This document shows positions 1 through 7,826 of a stretch of 11,775 bases of DNA, piece after piece. Each line of letters opens with the position of its first letter. Position 1 is the stretch's first letter. The stretch lies in assembly GCA_900545785.1 (NCBI GenBank), contig URAA01000041.1, positions 1 to 11,775 of the forward strand. Reading direction: 5' to 3'. Source of the DNA: an uncultured Dialister sp. GTDB lineage: Bacteria; Bacillota; Negativicutes; Veillonellales; Dialisteraceae. Under the pieces are notes generated by a model that was not told the origin of the DNA, made no database searches, and saw only the letters and a list, made by a program, of their open reading frames with translations. Both the position numbers and the translations under genes were made by a program.

Positions 1-174
1 CGGTTGGTTATGTTAATGCTTCATTTAAGTTCGATTCGAGATGTAATTGCTTTTCCGAAGACACAAAGTGCTATCGATCAGATGACGCAAGCTCCCTCCG
101 AAGTTGTCGAAAAGCAATTAAAAGAACTTCATATCAAAGTAAATACTCAAAAGGAAAACGATTTACTCATATGA
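1..174 (+). CDS. aspS: Aspartate–tRNA ligase, C-terminal end (5' truncated by window edge)
   Basis: The window opens inside a reading frame that ends at TGA 172-174 and encodes 57 residues. It begins RLVMLMLHLSSIRDVIAFPK, which matches the end of class II aspartyl-tRNA synthetase. The first Arg corresponds to the motif 3 arginine that contacts ATP, and the IRDVIAFPK block that follows is strongly conserved in bacterial AspRS. The later QMTQAPSEV and QLKELHI segments also fit the family C-terminus. The enzyme charges tRNA-Asp with aspartate in the cytoplasm. Only the tail is visible, so I cannot say whether it is the discriminating or the non-discriminating (Asp/Asn) type. The 6S RNA follows 74 bases downstream, as in Bacillus, where a 6S RNA gene lies next to aspS. 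Confidence 0.93.
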   Translation, partial: RLVMLMLHLSSIRDVIAFPKTQSAIDQMTQAPSEVVEKQLKELHIKVNTQKENDLLI

Positions 175-212
175 TTCAGTATGCATAAATGTCGATGAAG
201 TAAGCCTTTTGC

Positions 213-241
213 TTGTAAATCATATCTGTTTTTGATAAAAT
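213..241 (+). promoter_or_regulatory. Promoter of the 6S RNA gene
   Basis: A -35-like TTGTAA (213-218) and a -10 TAAAAT (236-241) are separated by 17 bases. A TG dinucleotide (233-234) one base before the -10 makes it an extended -10 promoter. Initiation would fall near 248, about ten bases before the closing stem of the 6S RNA. This is a pattern call that fits the expected RNA start well. Confidence 0.62.
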
Positions 242-247
242 ATCAGT

Positions 248-432
248 AAAGAATGAAACCCTGCCGTGCACGTGCCGCTTTATATTTTGAACCAACACCT
301 TTAAAAAGGGAGTTTATAAGTGGCTCTTGGAATCAATGCCCTTATAGGGACTGATGATAGGGGTCGCAAGAACACCCACCTGCAATTATGCAGACTCAAA
401 ATACAGCATTAAACGACATGGTGGGGTCAATA
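248..432 (+). ncRNA. ssrS: 6S RNA (regulator of RNA polymerase)
   Basis: 6S RNA mimics an open promoter and sequesters the housekeeping RNA polymerase holoenzyme, mainly in stationary phase. Bases 258-268 (ACCCTGCCGTG) pair with 417-427 (CATGGTGGGGT) over 11 pairs including three G-U wobbles, forming the long-range closing stem typical of the family. The stretch TTGAACCAACACCTTT (287-302) and the GGGTCGCAAGAACACCC block (361-377) look like conserved Bacillota 6S sequence. A small hairpin CTGCA-ATTA-TGCAG (380-393) sits on the 3' side of the central region, as expected for the central bubble. The length of about 185 nt is normal. The location between aspS and rarA matches Bacillus bsrA. The ends are estimated from the promoter and stem; no protein gene fits this interval. 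Confidence 0.85.
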
Positions 433-440
433 AATATAAT

Positions 441-471
441 GCCGCTGAGTGTAACTTGGCGGCTTATTTTT
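441..471 (+). terminator. Intrinsic terminator after 6S RNA, just ahead of rarA
   Basis: GCCGCTGAG (441-449) pairs with CTTGGCGGC (455-463) in a 9-bp stem that includes two G-U pairs, with a 5-base loop. It is followed by TTATTTTT (464-471). It would end the 6S transcript. The rarA Shine-Dalgarno begins only four bases later, so read-through past this hairpin is a plausible source of rarA mRNA; I see no convincing separate rarA promoter. Confidence 0.75.
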
Positions 472-486
472 ATGAAAGAGGCTCGT

Positions 487-1788
487 ATGGATTCATTGTT
501 TGAAATGTCTGAATCAAATGCAAATCGTTATGCTCCGCTGGCAGATCGTATGCGACCGGAAACTCTTAATGATGTAATCGGACAGGAAGAAGCAGTCGGA
601 GAAAAATCTTTTTTATATCAAATGATCCAGAAAGATACAATCCCATCCATGCTCCTTTTCGGACCGCCGGGATGTGGGAAAACTACCATAGCTACAGTTA
701 TTGCCAAAGTGACAAAATGTACTTTTATAAAATTAAATGCTACATCCAGCGGAACAAAAGAAATTCGAGAAACCGTAGAAAAAGCAAAAAAAGAAATTCA
801 GTATTACGGGCGACGTACCATTGTTTTTATTGACGAAATTCACAGATTTAATAAAAGCCAGCAAGATTTATTGCTTCCTTATGTGGAAGACGGTACTTTT
901 ATTCTAATCGGAGCTACGACAGAAAATCCTTATTTTGAATTAATCGGACCTTTGCTATCCAGGATCCGTATTATAAGATTAAAAGCATTAACTTTTGAAT
1001 CTATTGTCCGAGTTTTGGAAAAAGCGTTACATGACAGGGACAGAGGTCTTGGAAAAAATGAATATAAGGCGGATGTAAATGTTTTAAGAAATATAGCGGC
1101 CTATGCTTCCGGAGACTGCCGTATCGCCCTGAATCTGTTGGAACAGGCAGCAACAATGCTTCCTAAGGGCGCCGCTTTGACGAATGGGGAAATAAAGAGA
1201 GTTGCAGGAGAACAAATGTCCGTGTATGATAAAAAAGGTGATTATCATTATGATATTGTTTCCGCCTTTATAAAAAGTATGCGTGGCAGTGATCCTAATG
1301 CGGCGCTTCACTATCTGGCCAGAATGATCGAAGGGGGAGAAAAAACATCTTTTATATCGCGGCGGATTATGATCTGTGCCGCAGAAGATGTGGGGTTGGC
1401 AGATCCTCAAGCACTGCAGGTGGCTGTTGCGGCCGCTCAGGCATCAGAGATGATCGGGTTTCCCGAAGCACAGATTCCACTGGCAGAAGCAGTGCTTTAT
1501 ATTGCTTTGGCACCAAAAAGCAACAGTGCAGTATCCGGCATAGGAGAAGCTGTTGCTGAAGTTAAACGGAGAAGTAACTGGTCCATTCCTCTTCATTTAA
1601 AAGATGCCCACTACAGCGGTGCCGATAAATTAGGTCATGGAGTCGGTTATAAATATCCTCACTCCTATGGCGGATGGGTAAAGCAGCAATATTTACCGGA
1701 AGAGATTAAAGATTCGGTATATTATCATCCAAGTTCGAACGGAAAAGAAAAAGATCTGTTTGCTCTATGGAATATGATGAAGAAATAA
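487..1788 (+). CDS. rarA: Replication-associated recombination protein RarA (MgsA/YrvN, AAA+ ATPase)
   Basis: RarA is a cytoplasmic AAA+ ATPase of the clamp-loader clade that acts at stalled replication forks together with SSB. The 433-residue protein opens with APLADRMRPETL and IGQEE, the usual RarA N-terminus. It shows Walker A GPPGCGKT (59-66), Walker B with the RarA signature FIDEIHRFNKSQQD (114-127), sensor 1 ATTENP (143-148) and the arginine finger LLSR (156-159). The C-terminal half has the family blocks SFIKSMRGSDPNAALHYLARM, EDVGLADPQAL and YKYPHSYGG, which form the tetramerisation domain. I chose ATG 487 because AAAGAGG (475-481) lies five bases upstream and the protein then starts where homologues do. 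In-frame ATGs at 388 and 472 lie within or just beyond the 6S RNA and its terminator and lack ribosome binding sites. ftsK follows after 21 bases. Confidence 0.95.
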   Translation: MDSLFEMSESNANRYAPLADRMRPETLNDVIGQEEAVGEKSFLYQMIQKDTIPSMLLFGPPGCGKTTIATVIAKVTKCTFIKLNATSSGTKEIRETVEKAKKEIQYYGRRTIVFIDEIHRFNKSQQDLLLPYVEDGTFILIGATTENPYFELIGPLLSRIRIIRLKALTFESIVRVLEKALHDRDRGLGKNEYKADVNVLRNIAAYASGDCRIALNLLEQAATMLPKGAALTNGEIKRVAGEQMSVYDKKGDYHYDIVSAFIKSMRGSDPNAALHYLARMIEGGEKTSFISRRIMICAAEDVGLADPQALQVAVAAAQASEMIGFPEAQIPLAEAVLYIALAPKSNSAVSGIGEAVAEVKRRSNWSIPLHLKDAHYSGADKLGHGVGYKYPHSYGGWVKQQYLPEEIKDSVYYHPSSNGKEKDLFALWNMMKK

Positions 1789-1809
1789 ATCAGGAAGGCT
1801 AATCAGCAG

Positions 1810-4107
1810 ATGAAGTTAAAAGAAAAGCCTGCAAGACGCAGGAAAAGCAGTTCTTCAAAAAATAATTTTGAAATCACTGGAATAATCTCATTTCTGTTCG
1901 GTTTTTTTGTTTGTTTAAGTTTATTCGGATATGGAACCGGCATAATAGGAGATTTTGTCAGTGATGGTTTTCGCGTTCTTTTTGGTGCATCTGCATTATT
2001 TATTGCTTTATGTTTTACCTTGCTCAGCGCGAAATATACATTAACAGGTACCGGACTTGATATGAATCGCAAGGTTGTTCTGCTTATCCTTCTTTTGGTC
2101 ATAATTTTGGCAGGATACCATCATCTTTCGGTGCCTTTGGGAGCGGAAATGTATGCTGACAATCTGATGAAATACGGAGGTGTCACAGGAGGCGGTGCGG
2201 TTTGGCTGATCCGTCTGTTGGCAGGTCCGGTCGGTACCACCGTTTTATTGGCGGGCCTTCTTATCATCGACCTTCTTCTGCTGACTCGTTGGTCTGTATC
2301 AGAAAGTGCAAAGAGTATCGGCAGCAAAACAGAAAAGAAAATAGAGACGGTTAAATCCAAAATACAGGAGAAGCAAGAACAATATCAGGCAGCCCGTGAA
2401 GCGGCAAGAAACGCAGGAGAGGAATATCATTTAAAAGATTTTATTTTCAATAAACAAAAATTACAAAATACTTCTTTGGAGAAAGAAGAAGTTGGAGCGA
2501 ATGAAAACAGAGTTATAGATTTTATACCTGATGATGTATTTAACGAAGAAGATATAGAAAAGAATGAAAAAAATACGGAAGATAACAAGGAAATAAATTC
2601 TTCTGCGGAACGTGCAGAAAAAGACATTGAGAAAGAAGAGGAAGTAACATCTGAAAGTGTAAAAAAAGCGAATTATCAATTTCCTCCATTATCACTTTTG
2701 CATGAGGGAACAGAAGAGACTGACAGATCAAGCAGTTCAGCAGATAAAGCCGTACGCCTTGAATCAACATTGAAAAGTTTCGGCGTAAATGCAAAAGTAG
2801 TGCATGTCAGTATCGGTCCCATGGTTACAAGGTATGAATTAGAACCTGCTCCGGGAGTCAGAGTTTCCAAAATAGAAGGATTGGCTGATGATATTGCTCT
2901 TCAGCTGGCGGCAACCAGCATAAGAATAGAAGCTCCCATACCGGGAAAATCAGCGGTAGGAATAGAAATATCAAATTCGAAGTCTACAAAAGTGCTATTG
3001 AGAGAAGTTCTTGAGAGTGACGCTTTTCGAAAAGGCAAGGGGAAAATTTTGGCTGCCTTGGGAAAAGATATTGCAGGGAATACCGTGGTTGCTGATTTAG
3101 CAAAAATGCCGCATCTTTTAATTGCAGGGCAAACAGGGAGCGGCAAATCCGTCTGCATAAATACTATCATTACGAGTATTCTCTATCACAGCTGTCCGGA
3201 AGATGTAAAGATGATATTGATAGATCCCAAAGTTGTTGAATTATCCGTTTATAACGGAATTCCTCATTTGAGGATCGAAGTTGTGACTAATCCCAAGAAA
3301 GCGGCAGGGGCGCTTAACTGGGCCGTGCAGGAAATGGAATCCCGTTATCAATCTTTTTCAGAATGCAATGTTCGTGATATTAACGGATTCAATAAGCAAA
3401 ATCCGGAAGAGAAAATGCCTTTTATTGTGGTTATTATCGATGAATTGGCAGATTTGATGATGGTGGCAAAAGATAGTGTGGAAAATTCCATATGCCGTTT
3501 GGCTCAAAAAGCACGGGCGGCGGGGATACATCTTGTTGTAGCTACTCAAAGGCCCTCTGTCGATGTTATTACGGGATTGATCAAAGCAAATATTCCGAGC
3601 CGTATTTCTTTTGCCGTAGCCTCACAAGTAGATTCAAGAACAATTTTGGACAAAGCAGGGGCGGAAAAGTTGTTGGGGAAAGGGGATATGCTTTTTGCTC
3701 CGTCGGGAGCTCCCAATGCGATTCGTGTACAGGGGGCATTCGTTTCTGATGAAGAAGTTGAGCATATTGTAAATTATGTAAAAACGGAATCTGCAATGCA
3801 AGACAGTGAACCGATCGTATATGATCCGATTGATTTGTCCATACCGGAAATTTCAGTGAATAATACGGGCGAAGAACCTAAAGATGAGCTGCTGGAAGAG
3901 GTTGCCGAGTGGATGCTGGATACCAAACGGGCTTCCGTGTCTGCCATCCAGAGAAGATTCCGAATCGGATATACTCGGGCAGGACGGCTCATGGATACCA
4001 TGGAAGCAATGGGAATAGTAGGGCCTGCAGAAGGAGCCAAGCCGCGAGAATTACTCATTACAAAGGAACAATTATCCGATTTATTTTCATCCTCGTCGAA
4101 TGACTAA
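1810..4107 (+). CDS. ftsK: DNA translocase FtsK/SpoIIIE
   Basis: A 765-residue membrane-anchored hexameric motor that pumps double-stranded DNA across the closing division septum. The N-terminus carries about four hydrophobic segments (roughly residues 22-48, 54-74, 88-107 and 131-158). A charged, low-complexity Glu/Lys/Asn/Ser-rich linker (about 165-310) follows. The alpha/beta motor domain starts near residue 315 and has GPMVTRYELEPAPGV, Walker A GQTGSGKSV (440-448), Walker B VVIIDELADLMM (540-551) and the RPSVDVITGLIKANIPSRI block (581-599). The C-terminal gamma winged-helix domain (about 692-755), which reads polar DNA motifs in this family, is intact. ATG 1810 is preceded by AGGAAGG (1792-1798) at a somewhat long spacing of 11 bases. 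Length and domain order are ordinary. FtsK and SpoIIIE cannot be separated by sequence alone; nothing in the window indicates sporulation. Confidence 0.95.
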   Translation: MKLKEKPARRRKSSSSKNNFEITGIISFLFGFFVCLSLFGYGTGIIGDFVSDGFRVLFGASALFIALCFTLLSAKYTLTGTGLDMNRKVVLLILLLVIILAGYHHLSVPLGAEMYADNLMKYGGVTGGGAVWLIRLLAGPVGTTVLLAGLLIIDLLLLTRWSVSESAKSIGSKTEKKIETVKSKIQEKQEQYQAAREAARNAGEEYHLKDFIFNKQKLQNTSLEKEEVGANENRVIDFIPDDVFNEEDIEKNEKNTEDNKEINSSAERAEKDIEKEEEVTSESVKKANYQFPPLSLLHEGTEETDRSSSSADKAVRLESTLKSFGVNAKVVHVSIGPMVTRYELEPAPGVRVSKIEGLADDIALQLAATSIRIEAPIPGKSAVGIEISNSKSTKVLLREVLESDAFRKGKGKILAALGKDIAGNTVVADLAKMPHLLIAGQTGSGKSVCINTIITSILYHSCPEDVKMILIDPKVVELSVYNGIPHLRIEVVTNPKKAAGALNWAVQEMESRYQSFSECNVRDINGFNKQNPEEKMPFIVVIIDELADLMMVAKDSVENSICRLAQKARAAGIHLVVATQRPSVDVITGLIKANIPSRISFAVASQVDSRTILDKAGAEKLLGKGDMLFAPSGAPNAIRVQGAFVSDEEVEHIVNYVKTESAMQDSEPIVYDPIDLSIPEISVNNTGEEPKDELLEEVAEWMLDTKRASVSAIQRRFRIGYTRAGRLMDTMEAMGIVGPAEGAKPRELLITKEQLSDLFSSSSND

Positions 4108-4165
4108 AAATTAGTAATAGAATCAAAATTTTGTCAATATTCTACCAAGGGAGGCTTTATTAAAA

Positions 4166-5206
4166 ATGAAAAGACTTATTCCGGTTTTCATTTTTACTTT
4201 TATCGTAATTGCCTCTTTTTGGGGAATATTAAACTATGCAGAACAAAGAGAAGCGATTAAACAACAGGATAGTGATATAAAAATTGAAACGATACATGTC
4301 TTTACAGATATACAAACAGGTATTTTAGAAGAAATCGGAAAGTCTTTTTATGAAGAAAACGGGATACAAGTTGATGTTGTACATGTAACGAAGGAACAAT
4401 TACTGTCTAAAGAACCGGTACAGGGAGAATCGGCTGATGTTTATCTGACATCACAACAAACTCTTTCGGCATTGAAGGAAGGAAAGAAGTTAAAGGCTTA
4501 TTCATCAGAAAATACCGATACTATTTTAAATTTATTTAAGGATGAAAATGCTTTTTGGACAGGTTTGTGGATCGATCCCGTAGTTTTTGTTGTCAATCAG
4601 GAATATGCACTGAAACATCCGGATTTTAATTATAATTGGACAGATGTTATGTCAGATAATACGATAAGAATATCCATAACAGATTTTATTGCATCAGATA
4701 TGTCTGAAGAGCTTTTGATGACCTTAGCGGAACATTTCGGAACGACGGAAGCTTTTTATCTTTTAGAGCAGGGGCAAACACATATTGTTCAATATGGAAA
4801 ATATTTATCTACACCGGCAAGAATGGCAAGTATGGGAAAATGTGATATCGGAATATCCAGCTATAATGAAGCTAAAAAGATAGAAAACGAAAAATTACCG
4901 GTGTTTATACTATATCCAACGGATGGAGTTCCGTGGTATTTATATGGAATTGCTTTATCTGCGGACAGCAAGTATCTTGACCGGGGAGAACGATTTATCA
5001 ATTGGTTGCTAAATCCTGTTCGATATAAAGGAATAATGAAAGATAAGGGGTATCACTATATTTATATAAATGATATCGGTATATCTCCGGATATAAACGG
5101 AACAAAACTGAAATATTGGGAGTTGGAGAAAAAATATACCGATGAAGGGAAAAAGATATTATTAAATCAATGGATGGATAAAATTCGTTTTGGAAGGAGT
5201 TCATAA
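4166..5206 (+). CDS. Extracellular solute-binding protein, Fe3+/thiamine-type PBP2 family-like (orphan)
   Basis: This 346-residue protein resembles family 1 periplasmic binding proteins of the iron/thiamine/polyamine group. It has an N-terminal hydrophobic segment (about residues 5-22), a beta strand and helix opening (TIHVFTDIQTG, 42-52), ADVYLT (90-95), the block GLWIDPVVFVVNQEYAL (133-149), and near the end YPTDGVPWYLYGIALS with RFINWLLNP (about 250-284). These last blocks are typical of the class and support a two-lobed fold. There is no lipobox cysteine after the hydrophobic segment, and no strong AXA cleavage site. It may therefore be secreted or stay membrane-anchored. No permease or ATPase gene lies nearby, so the ligand and any transporter are unknown. 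The start has AAGGGAGG (4147-4154) 11 bases upstream. Its stop codon directly abuts the rimO start, so the two are probably co-transcribed. The fold call is fairly safe; the ligand is not assigned. Confidence 0.72.
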   Translation: MKRLIPVFIFTFIVIASFWGILNYAEQREAIKQQDSDIKIETIHVFTDIQTGILEEIGKSFYEENGIQVDVVHVTKEQLLSKEPVQGESADVYLTSQQTLSALKEGKKLKAYSSENTDTILNLFKDENAFWTGLWIDPVVFVVNQEYALKHPDFNYNWTDVMSDNTIRISITDFIASDMSEELLMTLAEHFGTTEAFYLLEQGQTHIVQYGKYLSTPARMASMGKCDIGISSYNEAKKIENEKLPVFILYPTDGVPWYLYGIALSADSKYLDRGERFINWLLNPVRYKGIMKDKGYHYIYINDIGISPDINGTKLKYWELEKKYTDEGKKILLNQWMDKIRFGRSS

Positions 5207-6553
5207 GTGAGCAGGACATTGGGATTTATCAGCCTCGGATGTTCTAAAAATCTGGTTGATACGGAAATGATGATAGGGATTTTAAAAAAAGCAGGGTATG
5301 AATTAACCGATGATCTAAGCAAAGCGCAGGTCATTATAGTAAACACTTGTACTTTTATTGATCCTGCAAAAGAAGAATCAATACAAACCATTTTAGAAGC
5401 AGCCCGCTATAAAAAAACAGGAAAATGTGAAAAATTGGTGGCTGCAGGATGTTTGACACAGCAATATAAAAAATCATTGGGGAAAGAAATCCCGGAAATT
5501 GATATTTTTATCGGAACTGATTCGTGGCAGCATATTTTGGAAGCAGTCAATCAGTCTTATGCACATGAAGGAGAACAGGTATATATGACAGATACGGCTC
5601 CATGTGAACATGAAGAGCTTATTCCGAGACAGACCTTAACTCCTGACTATTCCGCTTATGTTAAAATTGCGGAAGGCTGCAGCAACGGGTGCACTTTTTG
5701 CTATATTCCCTATGTTCGGGGGCCTATGAGAAGCAGAACCATGGATTCTGTCATTCATGAAGTCAGGCGGCTTACGGCAGAAGGGATTAAAGAATTTAAT
5801 CTAATAGCTCAAGATTTAAGCTGTTATGGTCGTGATTTAGAAGATGGGACAACTCTCGCCAAATTATTGAAGGAATTGGTAAAAATCCAGGGGGTAAAAT
5901 GGATTCGTTTATTTTATCTGTATCCGACCTATTTTGATGATGAACTTTTGCATGTGATTATATCGGAAGAAAAGATTTGCAAATATGTGGACATTCCTTT
6001 GCAGCATATCAGTGACTCCGTATTACGGAGAATGCACAGGAAAGATTCTGCCAAAAGTATAAAATTGCTGCTCAATAAATTGAAAGAAGCAACACCGAAA
6101 ATATATATCAGAACAACGCTGATGGTCGGGTTTCCGGGGGAGACTGAAGAGGATTTTAAAGAGTTATGCGATTTTGTTAAAGAAATAAAGTTTGATAATC
6201 TGGGGGCATTTATGTACTCCCCGCAAGAAGGAACACCTGCTGCCCGTATGGACGGACAGGCAGATGAAGCTGTAAAAGAGGACAGATATCATGAATTAAT
6301 GTCAATTCAAGCAGAAATATCAGAAGAGAATAATAAGAAATTGATTGGTACAGATACGGAAGTTCTTGTGGAAGAAATTATGATCGGCGCCGAAGGCCGG
6401 GTACAGGCGAAAGCGCGTGCATCGTTCCAGGCACCTGAAGTGGACGGTAATGTTTATATCGATGATCCCGGGGATGTTAAGCCCGGTGATTTCATAAATG
6501 TTCATATCACCGACGGATATGCTTATGATTTAATTGCGGAAAGAATTGAATAA
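5207..6553 (+). CDS. rimO: Ribosomal protein S12 methylthiotransferase RimO
   Basis: RimO is a cytoplasmic radical-SAM enzyme with two iron-sulfur clusters. It adds a methylthio group to the conserved aspartate of ribosomal protein S12. In the 448 residues, the N-terminal UPF0004 domain supplies three cluster cysteines (C12 in LGCSKN, C48 in NTCTF, C82 in AGCLTQ). The radical-SAM domain has CSNGCTFC (158-165, CX3CX2C) followed by RGPMRSR (171-177). The C-terminal TRAM domain occupies about 380-447. The LGCSKNLVDTE start and the overall pattern favour RimO over the tRNA enzymes MiaB or MtaB. Translation begins at GTG 5207, immediately after the TAA of the preceding gene, with GGAAGGAG (5192-5199) seven bases upstream. 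This is a tight operon junction that suggests translational coupling. cinA follows after 15 bases. Confidence 0.94.
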   Translation: MSRTLGFISLGCSKNLVDTEMMIGILKKAGYELTDDLSKAQVIIVNTCTFIDPAKEESIQTILEAARYKKTGKCEKLVAAGCLTQQYKKSLGKEIPEIDIFIGTDSWQHILEAVNQSYAHEGEQVYMTDTAPCEHEELIPRQTLTPDYSAYVKIAEGCSNGCTFCYIPYVRGPMRSRTMDSVIHEVRRLTAEGIKEFNLIAQDLSCYGRDLEDGTTLAKLLKELVKIQGVKWIRLFYLYPTYFDDELLHVIISEEKICKYVDIPLQHISDSVLRRMHRKDSAKSIKLLLNKLKEATPKIYIRTTLMVGFPGETEEDFKELCDFVKEIKFDNLGAFMYSPQEGTPAARMDGQADEAVKEDRYHELMSIQAEISEENNKKLIGTDTEVLVEEIMIGAEGRVQAKARASFQAPEVDGNVYIDDPGDVKPGDFINVHITDGYAYDLIAERIE

Positions 6554-6568
6554 TATAAGAGGGTTCTT

Positions 6569-7810
6569 ATGAATGTAGAAATCATAACAACAGGGACTGA
6601 ATTATTACTTGGAGAAATTATTAATGAAAACAGCCGGTGGCTGGCGTCTTTTCTGAATGAACACGGATATTCCGTGATTTATATAACTACGGTAGGAGAT
6701 AATTTTGAGAGAATGAAAAATGTAATGAGTTCAGCATTATCTCGTGCCGATATCGTCATCACTTCCGGAGGGCTCGGGGCAACTCAGGGGGATATAACTA
6801 AAAATGCGGGAGCTCAGGCTATGGGAGTGCCCTATGTATTTTTTAAGGAACAATCATTACGACTGAAAAAGTATTATGCTGAAAAGGGACGAAACTTTGT
6901 GGAAAATCTGGATCGTCAGGCATGGTTTGCAGAAAATTCATTTATTATGGAAAATCATGCAGGTTCCGCAAACGGTTCCATTCTAAAATTGAATAATAAA
7001 ATAATGATACATTTACCGGGACCGCCGTTCGAGATGAGAACAATGGCGGAAAGGGAAATGATGCCGTGGCTCGATAAAAATTGCGGGCGCCAAGGAATTA
7101 TACATTCCGTTATATTGCCGATTCACGGTTTGTCTGAAACGGATATTGAAATAAAGATCATGGATCTGATAAAAAGCCAAAGTAATCCCACATTGGCTTT
7201 ATTGGCAAGACCGGGTTATATTGCTTTGCGAATCACTTCCCTTGGAAAAACCAAAGAAGAAGCTGAAAAATTAATAGCGCCGATTGCCCGTCAAATTAAA
7301 GAGCGATTGCCGGGTGAGATATATCATATTGAAGCTGATGCAAGAAAAGATTTGATCAGCGCACTGAAAGACAAAAAGATGACTTTGAGTGCTGCCGAAT
7401 CTTGTACGGGCGGGCTGATAGGTAAAATGATGAGTGATTTTCCGGGAAGTTCTGCGTATTTTCAAGGAAGTGCCGTGACATATCAGAACGAGGCCAAAGA
7501 AAATATTCTCGGAATATCTCCGGATTTGATTAATCAAAAAACAGCGGTAAGTGCGGAAGTTGCAGTAGTAATGGCTGAAAGCAGCAGAAGACTTTATCAA
7601 AGTGATATAGCTGTTTCTACGACAGGCTATGCCGGTCCGGGAAAAGGAGAAAGGGGAGAAAGACCGGGACTGGTATATATTGCCGTATCAGGTAAACAGG
7701 GAACCAAGGTATATGAAAATCATTTTATGGGAGATCGGAGAAGTGTCCGTTACGGTGCTGCTGAAAAAGCGCTATATTATGCTTTAAACTATATTAAAGC
7801 ATTGTCGTAA
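6569..7810 (+). CDS. cinA: CinA: competence/damage-inducible protein with nicotinamide-nucleotide amidase domain
   Basis: A 413-residue two-domain protein of normal length. The N-terminal molybdopterin-binding-like domain (COG1058, about 1-170) starts with TTGTELLLGEIINENS, has the loop GGLGATQGD (67-75), and contains LPGPPFEM (149-156). The C-terminal CinA domain (about 258-410) has AESCTGG (276-282), GSAVTYQNEAK (300-310) and TGYAGPGKG (352-360). In studied homologues this part removes the amide from nicotinamide mononucleotide and the N-terminal part hydrolyses ADP-ribose or related dinucleotides, so the protein serves pyridine nucleotide recycling. Family members usually read GGLGPTxDD in the first loop, so residues P and the first D differ here. 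ATG 6569 has AAGAGGG (6557-6563) five bases upstream. recA starts 16 bases after the stop; the cinA–recA pairing is widespread in Bacillota and explains the competence-linked name. Confidence 0.94.
   Translation: MNVEIITTGTELLLGEIINENSRWLASFLNEHGYSVIYITTVGDNFERMKNVMSSALSRADIVITSGGLGATQGDITKNAGAQAMGVPYVFFKEQSLRLKKYYAEKGRNFVENLDRQAWFAENSFIMENHAGSANGSILKLNNKIMIHLPGPPFEMRTMAEREMMPWLDKNCGRQGIIHSVILPIHGLSETDIEIKIMDLIKSQSNPTLALLARPGYIALRITSLGKTKEEAEKLIAPIARQIKERLPGEIYHIEADARKDLISALKDKKMTLSAAESCTGGLIGKMMSDFPGSSAYFQGSAVTYQNEAKENILGISPDLINQKTAVSAEVAVVMAESSRRLYQSDIAVSTTGYAGPGKGERGERPGLVYIAVSGKQGTKVYENHFMGDRRSVRYGAAEKALYYALNYIKALS
7779..7802 (+). repeat. 9-bp perfect inverted repeat ahead of recA
   Basis: ATGCTTTAA (7779-7787) and TTAAAGCAT (7794-7802) are exact reverse complements with a six-base spacer ACTATA. 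It overlaps the last codons of cinA and ends 24 bases before the recA start. No T-run follows, so it is not an intrinsic terminator. It could be an operator or an mRNA hairpin, or coincidence in AT-rich coding sequence. Confidence 0.4.
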
Positions 7811-7826
7811 ATCTAAGGAGGATAAT

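Noticed and set aside
435..440. Perfect -10-like TATAAT before rarA
   Set aside because: No -35 lies at a suitable distance (the bases 16-18 upstream are AC-rich), there is no TG extension, and a start here would fall inside the terminator hairpin. Likely chance in AT-rich sequence.
388..486. N-terminal extension of rarA from ATG 388 or ATG 472
   Set aside because: The stretch overlaps the 6S RNA and its terminator, the candidate starts have no ribosome binding site, and the extra residues do not resemble RarA. ATG 487 has a good AAAGAGG.
1084..1410. Minus-strand open frame of 108 codons within rarA, and similar antisense frames across the window
   Set aside because: They lie opposite strongly conserved genes, lack family-like sequence and credible ribosome binding sites, and are expected by chance.
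3492..3749. Plus-strand 85-codon frame inside ftsK
   Set aside because: It is an out-of-frame shadow of the conserved motor domain, Cys/Ser-rich without a recognisable pattern.
4118..4144. TAGAAT / ATTCTA inverted repeat with an inner CAAAATTTTG palindrome between ftsK and the binding-protein gene
   Set aside because: The stem is only six weak base pairs with a 15-base loop and no T-run follows, so it is not a terminator. No supported promoter or operator is seen there.
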